Shown piece after piece: positions 58,212 through 64,000 of a stretch of DNA of 64,000 nucleotides; positions within the stretch are counted from its first letter, which is position 1, and every line of letters starts with the position of its first letter. The translations under genes were made by a program, and so were the position numbers. The DNA is from Limosilactobacillus fermentum (lineage in GTDB: Bacteria; Bacillota; Bacilli; Lactobacillales; Lactobacillaceae): contig NZ_CP040910.1 in NCBI RefSeq assembly GCF_013394085.1, positions 397,950 through 461,949 on the forward strand. Direction: 5' to 3'. A model generated the notes under the pieces. That model did not search any database and was not told the origin of the DNA. It worked only from the letters and a program-made list of their open reading frames with translations.

Positions 58212-59328
58212 ATGGAACTAAGTGAAGCCACAAAACAGATAGAAGCAATGCAGGCTGAGGTTGCACGCTTCGGGAGGTCTCTTTGACCTCGATGCTTTAA
58301 ACGAATCGATTGCCCAGGGTGAAAACGAAATGACGGCGCCGGATTTTTGGGATGATAACCAACGGGCGCAAGAAAAGGTGGCGGCGTTAAACGAGTTAAA
58401 AAAGCGTCGGGACAACTTCTTAACCTTACAAGACCAAGTCGAAGAGCTCGCCTTGACGGCGGAAATGCTCCAAGCCGAACCAGACCCGGAGCTAAAAGCC
58501 GAGCTAGACGACAACTTCCCTGGTGTCCAAGAACACCTCCGGGCTTATCGCCTGGAGCAGTTACTTGACGGGCCCTACGACCAAAGCGACGCCATTTTAG
58601 AAATCCACCCCGGTGCCGGGGGAACCGAAGCCCAGGATTGGGGCGAAATGCTGTTACGGATGTACATGCGGTGGGCCAACCAGCACGGCTTTGCGGTGGA
58701 AACGGCCAATTACGAAGCGGGTGAAGAGGCCGGGATTAAGAGTGTGACCCTGTTAATTAAGGGCCACAATGCGTATGGCTACCTGCACCCCGAAAAGGGG
58801 GTTCACCGACTGGTCCGAATCTCACCGTTTGATTCGGCCGCCCGGCGCCACACCTCCTTTGCTTCGGTTGACGTGATGCCGATCCTGGATGAATCGATTG
58901 AAGTTGAAATTGACCCGTCCGACTTGCGGGTCGACACCTTCCGCGCTTCCGGGGCCGGTGGGCAACACATTAACAAAACGGAATCGGCGGTCCGGATTAC
59001 CCACTTGCCGACCGGGATCGTAACGTCCTCGCAAGCGGAACGGTCGCAGTTGCAAAACCGGATCACCGCCATGAACATGCTGAAATCGAAGCTTTATGAA
59101 CTAGAGGAAGAAAAGAAGGCCAAGGAACGGGCCCAAATTGAAGGGGAACAAAGGGAAATCGGCTGGGGGTCACAGATTCGTTCCTACGTCTTCCACCCCT
59201 ATACGTTGGTCAAAGACGCCCGGACCGGTTACGAAACCCACGATGTGATCGGGGTGATGGACGGGGACCTCGATCCCTTCATTAACGCCTACCTTCAGTG
59301 GAACCTCGCCCAGAAGAATCCCCGGTAG
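58212..59328 (+). CDS. prfB: Peptide chain release factor 2 with programmed +1 frameshift
   Basis: Recognises UAA and UGA. The first frame runs from ATG 58212 for 24 codons to an in-frame TGA at 58284-58286, preceded by the Shine-Dalgarno-like GGGAGG and the slippery CTT. Slipping by one base continues with GAC CTC GAT and gives a 372-residue protein, with the GAGGQHINK peptidyl-hydrolysis loop near residue 251. The TGA lets RF2 level control its own synthesis. This is normal regulation, not a broken gene. Confidence 0.96.
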
Positions 59329-59389
59329 CATGGATTGCGCCCGGGGCTAAAAGCAAGTAAGATAATCGCAAAAGAAGGGAAGGATGCTT

Positions 59390-59713
59390 ATGCAACGACC
59401 ACGGCATCAAAAGCTGACCCGCTCCCGAACCAATCGCGTCTTGGCGGGGGTGTTTGGAGGCTTTGCCACGTACTTTGGAATTTCCGCTACCTGGCTTCGA
59501 ATTGCCTACCTAGTGTTGACCGCTCTGTCCGGCTTGGTTCCCGGCACCATGATCTACGTGATGACGGCGATTATCATGCCCCCGGCGCCAAGTAGCAACG
59601 GGGCCTTAGATAACTTCTTTTGGGGTAACCGCGGGACTGAAGCAACCAAGAAAAGCCGGCGCGAACTCCAGGATGTAGAGGAAGAAGACGTCAAAAGGGG
59701 AGCTGATAAATAG
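59390..59713 (+). CDS. PspC-domain membrane protein
   Basis: A 107-residue protein with an N-terminal basic stretch (QRPRHQKLTRSRTNRVLAGV), the PspC pattern FGGFATYFGISATWLRIAY and a second helix ending in IIMPPAP. It is probably linked to envelope stress, as for other PspC proteins. ATG 59390 is favoured over 59384 by spacing to AAGGGAAGG. It overlaps the next gene by 1 nt. Confidence 0.85.
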   Translation: MQRPRHQKLTRSRTNRVLAGVFGGFATYFGISATWLRIAYLVLTALSGLVPGTMIYVMTAIIMPPAPSSNGALDNFFWGNRGTEATKKSRRELQDVEEEDVKRGADK

Positions 59714-60066
59714 TGGGCTTTTTAAAAAACATCATTATCGATGCCATCCTATTTGTGGCCCTAGCTGGTCTGTTTGCTAACACCGGCTGGTTTTACGTCA
59801 CGAGCGTTTGGACGGCTCTAGTAGCGGCCATCGTGTTGGCAATCTTAAACGCCCTGATTAAACCGATTCTAGTATTCCTATCGTTACCAATTACCATTTT
59901 GACCCTCGGTTTGTTTTCGATCGTCATCAATGGCTTGATGCTACAGTTGACGGCGAGTTTTGTCGGCCCGGGGATTCATTTCTCTTCGTTTTGGGCAGCG
60001 ATGTTGATCGCCCTGATTATGTCAATTTGCAACACCATTATTAGCAATCACTTCGCTAATCAATAA
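59713..60066 (+). CDS. Phage-holin-like four-helix membrane protein (YvlD type)
   Basis: A 117-residue protein, nearly all hydrophobic, with about four helices and LNALIKPILVFLSLPITILT typical of the PF04020 group. The start is GTG 59713, overlapping the PspC stop, behind AAAAGGGGAG. The pspC-yvlD pairing suggests a shared membrane-stress role. There are no phage genes around, so it is not a lysis holin. Confidence 0.82.
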   Translation: MGFLKNIIIDAILFVALAGLFANTGWFYVTSVWTALVAAIVLAILNALIKPILVFLSLPITILTLGLFSIVINGLMLQLTASFVGPGIHFSSFWAAMLIALIMSICNTIISNHFANQ

Positions 60067-60080
60067 GGAGGAGAAACAAC

Positions 60081-61043
60081 ATGCCTAATGTTGATTCAGT
60101 TACCGTCGCCGACTTGGCCCAAAACGTGCGCCTAACGGTTTTACAGGGGGAAGATTACCTGAACCGCCAGATTACCACGAGTGACATTTGTCGCCCGTCC
60201 TTAGAGTTTGCCGGTTACTTTAAGCACTACCCGGCCATGCGAATTCAGCTGCTCGGAATCACCGAAACTTCCTTTGCTAAGGAAGTGCCGGCGGACAAGC
60301 GACGCGAGTACATTGAAAGAATGTGCACCTCGCAAACGCCGTGCTTTGTGGTCTCCACCGACCTGCCGGTGATGGACGAACTCAAAACGGCCGCCGAAAA
60401 GGCCCACATCCCAATCCTGGGGACCCCGCTAACGTCCTCGCGAATTTTGGGGAACATGACTTCCTATTTGGTCGGTCGACTGGCCCCACGTGAATCCTTA
60501 CACGGGGTCTTGGTCGACATTAGCGGGGTGGGGGTGTTAATCACCGGTGACTCCGGAGTCGGCAAGTCCGAAACGGCATTGGAATTAGTGCGTCGGGGCC
60601 ACCGGCTGGTCGCCGATGACCGGGTTGAAGTATACGCCCGCGATGAACAGACCCTGGTTGGGGCGGCGCCGGCGATCCTCCAGCACCTGATGGAAATTCG
60701 GGGGATTGGGATCATCGACGTTATGACCTTGTACGGATCGGGGGCCGTCTTGCCGCAGGACACGATCGACTTCATTGTCCACCTAGAAATCTGGACGCCC
60801 GATTCCCAGTTTGACCGCTTAGGCGATCAGGGCGATACTCAGTTCATCCAAGACGTGGCCATTCCGAAGGTGTCAGTACCGGTGAAGACCGGGCGCAACC
60901 TCGCCATCATTATCGAATCGGCGGCAATGAACTTCCGTGCCCAGACGATGGGGTACGATGCCACTAAGACCTTTGACGAAAACCTTAACCGCCTGATCCA
61001 GCAAAACTCAGAACGTGACCGAAAGGAAGCGGAGAATGACTAA
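60081..61043 (+). CDS. hprK: HPr kinase/phosphorylase
   Basis: Phosphorylates HPr on Ser46 and removes it again, the central switch of carbon catabolite repression with CcpA. The 320-residue protein has Walker A GDSGVGKS (residues 156-163), the following ADDRVEVYA and the C-terminal signature MEIRGIGIIDV. AAGGAGGAG precedes the ATG. The first gene of hprK-lgt-gpsA, it overlaps lgt by 8 nt. Confidence 0.96.
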   Translation: MPNVDSVTVADLAQNVRLTVLQGEDYLNRQITTSDICRPSLEFAGYFKHYPAMRIQLLGITETSFAKEVPADKRREYIERMCTSQTPCFVVSTDLPVMDELKTAAEKAHIPILGTPLTSSRILGNMTSYLVGRLAPRESLHGVLVDISGVGVLITGDSGVGKSETALELVRRGHRLVADDRVEVYARDEQTLVGAAPAILQHLMEIRGIGIIDVMTLYGSGAVLPQDTIDFIVHLEIWTPDSQFDRLGDQGDTQFIQDVAIPKVSVPVKTGRNLAIIIESAAMNFRAQTMGYDATKTFDENLNRLIQQNSERDRKEAEND

Positions 61044-61881
61044 GATTGTGCTGAGGGCCCTAAATCCAATTGCCCTCCAGTTTGGCCCTTTTACCGTCCA
61101 CTGGTACGGGGTGATAATTGCCAGCGGGGTGGTGTTGGCCCTGTGGCTATCAATTAGGGAGGGGGCCCGCCTGGGGTTAAACGAAGACGTCTTTTATGAC
61201 TACTTATTGTGCGCCCTGCCGGTTGCCATTATTTGTGCCCGGACCTATTACGTGACCTTTGAGTGGCAGTATTATTCCGCCCACCCGAGTGAGATTATCG
61301 CTATTTGGGACGGGGGAATTGCCATCTACGGGGCCATCATCGGGGGCTTTTTGACGATGGCGATCTTTTGCCATTACCGTCACGTTAACATGTGGACCCT
61401 ATTAGACGTGGTTGCCCCGACCGTAATCATGGCCCAGGGGATTGGGCGGTGGGGTAACTTCATGAACCAAGAGGCCTTCGGGGTGATTACCACGCGGGCT
61501 GCCTTGGTCGCCCAACACCTTCCCAACTGGATCATCCAACAAATGTACATTGGTGGCCACTACCGGGTCCCCACCTTTTTATACGAGTCGTTGGGTGACC
61601 TAGTGGGCTTCGCCTTGTTAATGTTACTTCGCCACCGCCACCACCTTTTTAAACGGGGGGAGGTCTTCTTAGCCTACGTATCCTGGTACGCGTGCGTCCG
61701 GATGGTGGTTGAGGGGATGCGGACCGATAGTTTGATGCTCGGGGGCCTCCGGGTTTCCCAGTGGCTATCGGTAATTTTCTTAGTTGTAGCTGTTTGCACC
61801 TTTATCTACCGTCGGCGCCACCAAGCCGACTTGCCTTGGTACACGAGTTTATTCGTACCAGAAGGGAGTCAGAAATCATGA
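61036..61881 (+). CDS. lgt: Prolipoprotein diacylglyceryl transferase
   Basis: Attaches diacylglycerol to the lipobox cysteine of lipoproteins. The 281-residue membrane enzyme has VHWYGVIIASG, the signature GIGRWGNFMNQEAFG near residue 135 and a C-terminal HPTFLYE-like segment (VPTFLYESL). ATG 61036 lies inside the end of hprK; the gpsA ATG overlaps its stop. Confidence 0.95.
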   Translation: MTKIVLRALNPIALQFGPFTVHWYGVIIASGVVLALWLSIREGARLGLNEDVFYDYLLCALPVAIICARTYYVTFEWQYYSAHPSEIIAIWDGGIAIYGAIIGGFLTMAIFCHYRHVNMWTLLDVVAPTVIMAQGIGRWGNFMNQEAFGVITTRAALVAQHLPNWIIQQMYIGGHYRVPTFLYESLGDLVGFALLMLLRHRHHLFKRGEVFLAYVSWYACVRMVVEGMRTDSLMLGGLRVSQWLSVIFLVVAVCTFIYRRRHQADLPWYTSLFVPEGSQKS

Positions 61882-62891
61882 AAAAAGTAGCCGTCCTCGG
61901 GGCCGGATCCTGGGGGAGCGTTTTGGCCAACCTCCTCGTCGAAAATGGGCACCAAGTAATGCTGTGGTCCCGCAACCAAGCCCAAGTTGACCAGTTAAAC
62001 CAAGAACACAAGAACCCACACTACATGAAGGATTTTACCTACAACGAAGGGTTAGTAGCCACTAGCGACATGCAAGCGGCCGTGAGTGGGGCAGCGGTCA
62101 TCTTGATGGTGATCCCCACCAAGGGGGTTCGTCAGGTTGCCGGTCAATTGGCTGAACTACTAAACGGCGTCACGCCGGCACCATTGTTAGTTCACGCCAC
62201 TAAGGGCTTAGAACAAAATACCTACAAGCGGGTTTCGGAAATGCTAGCCGAAGAAATCCCGGCGGCTTCTCGCCGCGGGATCGTGGTCTTGTCCGGGCCG
62301 AGTCACGCCGAAGACGTTGCCATCAAGGACGTGACGGCGGTTACCGCAGCCTGTGGTGACTTAGCGTGCGCAAAAGAGATCCAAGAACTCTTTTCAAACC
62401 ACTACTTCCGGGTTTACACTAATGACGACGTAATTGGCGCCGAGTTCGGGGCCGCCTTAAAGAACATCATCGCCCTGGGATCCGGGGCCTTAAGCGGGTT
62501 AGGTTACCACGATAACGCCCGGGCCGCTTTGATTACCCGGGGCTTAGCGGAAATCCGTCGGCTCGGGGTGGCCTTTGGCGCTGACCCGATGACCTTTATT
62601 GGCCTCTCTGGGGTTGGGGACCTAGTGGTGACCGCCACTTCCAAGAACTCGCGGAACTGGCGGGCCGGCTACCAACTCGGTCAGGGCCAGAAACTCGCCG
62701 ACGTGGTGGAAAACATGGGGATGGTCATCGAAGGGGTAGCGACTACCAAAGCTGCTTACGAGTTGGCCCAAAAGCGTCACGTTCAGATGCCAATTACCGC
62801 CGCTTTGTACCGGGTCCTCTATGAAGACGAAGACATTAAGTCCGCCATTGACGGCTTGATGGAACGGGAAGTTACTTCGGAAAAAGAATAA
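61878..62891 (+). CDS. gpsA: Glycerol-3-phosphate dehydrogenase (NAD(P)+)
   Basis: Makes sn-glycerol 3-phosphate for phospholipids. The 337-residue protein has the Rossmann loop LGAGSWGSVLANLL, VLSGPSHAEDV and EFGAALKNIIALGSG with the catalytic Lys. ATG 61878 overlaps the lgt stop by 4 nt and has AGAAGGGAG upstream. Confidence 0.95.
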   Translation: MKKVAVLGAGSWGSVLANLLVENGHQVMLWSRNQAQVDQLNQEHKNPHYMKDFTYNEGLVATSDMQAAVSGAAVILMVIPTKGVRQVAGQLAELLNGVTPAPLLVHATKGLEQNTYKRVSEMLAEEIPAASRRGIVVLSGPSHAEDVAIKDVTAVTAACGDLACAKEIQELFSNHYFRVYTNDDVIGAEFGAALKNIIALGSGALSGLGYHDNARAALITRGLAEIRRLGVAFGADPMTFIGLSGVGDLVVTATSKNSRNWRAGYQLGQGQKLADVVENMGMVIEGVATTKAAYELAQKRHVQMPITAALYRVLYEDEDIKSAIDGLMEREVTSEKE

Positions 62892-62953
62892 ATTTGTGGT
62901 AAAATGAGAGCGGCTCCATATTGAGAATTTAACATGGAAGGATTTAAGTTAGT

Positions 62954-63865
62954 ATGAAACAAGTAAGAAAAGCAATTATTCCGGCAGCCGGCTTAGGGAC
63001 GCGCTTTTTGCCAGCCACCAAGGCCTTAGCAAAGGAAATGTTACCAATCGTCGACAAGCCAACCATTCAATTCATCGTTGAAGAAGCCCGTAAGTCCGGG
63101 ATTGAAGACATCGTGGTGGTTGATGGGAAGAACAAGCGCTCCATCGAAGACCACTTCGACTCTAACCCAGAACTGGAAGATAACCTGCGCGATAAGCACA
63201 AGGATGAGATGCTCAAGCTGGTTCAAGAAACCACTGACATTAACATCTACTTCATCCGCCAATCCCACCCACGTGGTTTGGGGGACGCCGTGTTGACCGC
63301 CCGTGACTTCATTGGCGACGAACCGTTCGTGGTAATGCTTGGTGACGACTTGAACAACATTAACGGCGATGCCGAACCGTTGACCAAGGAATTAATCAAC
63401 TCTTACGAAGAAACCGGTGCATCAACCTTAGCAGTTATGCGGGTGCCGCACGAAGACACCGCCAAGTACGGGGTCATCAACCCAAGCAAGGAAGTAATGC
63501 CGGGTCTTTACAACGTTACCTCCTTCGTGGAAAAGCCGGAACCAAAGGATGCGCCAAGTGACTTGGCCATCATCGGCCGCTACGTCTTCACGCCAGAAAT
63601 TTTTGATGTACTGGCCAAGACCAAGCCGGGTAAGGGTAACGAAATTCAACTGACTGATGCCATCAACACCTTAAACAAGACGCAACGGGTCTTTGCACAC
63701 GAATACAAGGGTCACCGTTACGACGTCGGCAACAAGTTTGGCTGGATTGAAACTAACATTGAATACGGCCTCAAGCACCCGGAAACCAAGGATGAACTCC
63801 GTGAGTACATCAAGGATTTGGGCGTTAAGTTCGCCGCTGAAGACAAGAAGAAGCCAGCAAAATAA
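62954..63865 (+). CDS. galU: UTP-glucose-1-phosphate uridylyltransferase
   Basis: Makes UDP-glucose for exopolysaccharide, glycolipid and teichoic acid synthesis; with GalE it connects to UDP-galactose. The 303-residue protein starts [20 protein letters not shown] and has [10 protein letters not shown] and VEKP. A TGGAAGGA site and a TGG-TAAAAT extended -10 (62897-62905) lie upstream, so it may be transcribed separately from gpsA. Confidence 0.95.
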   Translation: MKQVRKAIIPAAGLGTRFLPATKALAKEMLPIVDKPTIQFIVEEARKSGIEDIVVVDGKNKRSIEDHFDSNPELEDNLRDKHKDEMLKLVQETTDINIYFIRQSHPRGLGDAVLTARDFIGDEPFVVMLGDDLNNINGDAEPLTKELINSYEETGASTLAVMRVPHEDTAKYGVINPSKEVMPGLYNVTSFVEKPEPKDAPSDLAIIGRYVFTPEIFDVLAKTKPGKGNEIQLTDAINTLNKTQRVFAHEYKGHRYDVGNKFGWIETNIEYGLKHPETKDELREYIKDLGVKFAAEDKKKPAK

Positions 63866-63872
63866 ACGATCA

Positions 63873-63913
63873 TGAGGAAGTGGAGCCAAGTTTGGTTCGC
63901 ACTTCCTTTTTTG
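63873..63913 (+). terminator. Terminator after galU
   Basis: GAGGAAGTG..GAGCC pairs with GGTTC..CACTTCC, then TTTTTT. Confidence 0.8.
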
Positions 63914-63920
63914 GTGCACC

Positions 63921-64000
63921 AATTTCAACCACAGGCCTAGTGACTAAGTACGGGCAAAGAACAGTGCGTGGGTACTAACTGAGGCCCTAGCTTAGCCCAC
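63921..64000 (+). repeat. Structured intergenic repeat, partial copy E7 at window edge
   Basis: AATTTCAACCACAGGCCTAG followed by TGACTAAG and AAGAACAGTGCGTG matches the left and central parts of the element. It continues beyond the window. Confidence 0.55.

Noticed and set aside
58212-58286. prfB as a pseudogene because of an early stop
   Set aside because: The stop is the conserved programmed frameshift site with a Shine-Dalgarno-like stimulator and CTT slip codon.
59713-60066. Prophage holin
   Set aside because: No endolysin or other phage genes nearby; the PspC-YvlD pairing and four-helix pattern fit a housekeeping membrane protein.

Overview
The window reads as chromosomal DNA of a heterofermentative lactobacillus, most like Limosilactobacillus fermentum. 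This rests on gene content and order (arginine deiminase cluster with an arcT-like aminotransferase, a FabT-controlled fab/acc cluster, rex next to groESL, comFA-comFC-hpf-secA-prfB, hprK-lgt-gpsA-galU) and on the GC-rich third codon positions. The species name is inferred from recall, not from a search. I see no prophage, transposase, CRISPR array, rRNA or tRNA gene.

Region 1 (1-30422) is dominated by a direct tandem duplication of about 14.1 kb. Unit 1 (2228-16332) and unit 2 (16333-30422) both carry ppk, ppx, galE, a divergent response-regulator-like gene, argF-arcC-arcA-arcD, a metE-like gene with a T-box leader, an arcT-like aminotransferase and tsaB. The breakpoints lie inside ppk and tsaB at a shared 7-bp GAAGCCG. 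The central junction therefore creates an in-frame TsaB-PPK fusion, while an intact ppk sits at the left edge and an intact tsaB at the right edge. The copies encode identical proteins except in a few places. Unit 1 has frameshifts in the regulator gene and argF. Unit 2 has a frameshift in arcA and a 32-bp deletion in arcD. Together they contain one undamaged gene of each kind. Whether this is a real, reciprocally damaged duplication or an assembly and sequencing artefact cannot be settled from the sequence alone.

Region 2 (30474-32203) completes the t6A cluster (tsaB-rimI-tsaD). A small Ser/Thr-rich anchored protein of unknown function follows on the minus strand.

Region 3 (32796-44577) is a type II fatty acid synthesis cluster: fabZ-fabT-fabH-acpP-fabD-fabG-fabF-accB-fabZ-accC-accD-accA-fabI. 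FabT-like inverted repeats precede fabZ and fabT, and one lies just downstream of a consensus promoter. It is followed by bioY-birA, preceded by a BirA-type operator; this links biotin supply to the biotin-dependent carboxylase.

Region 4 (44584-64000) is housekeeping: an ABC-F ATPase, Rex, GroES/GroEL with a CIRCE element, a KimA-like potassium transporter, a YigZ-family protein, ComFA/ComFC, the long-form hibernation factor Hpf, SecA, release factor 2 with its programmed +1 frameshift, two small membrane proteins, HPr kinase, Lgt, GpsA and GalU.

A structured intergenic repeat recurs in the gaps in both orientations. It has GTGGGAAATAACC-type terminal inverted repeats and a conserved left flank, and often sits beside a terminator hairpin.
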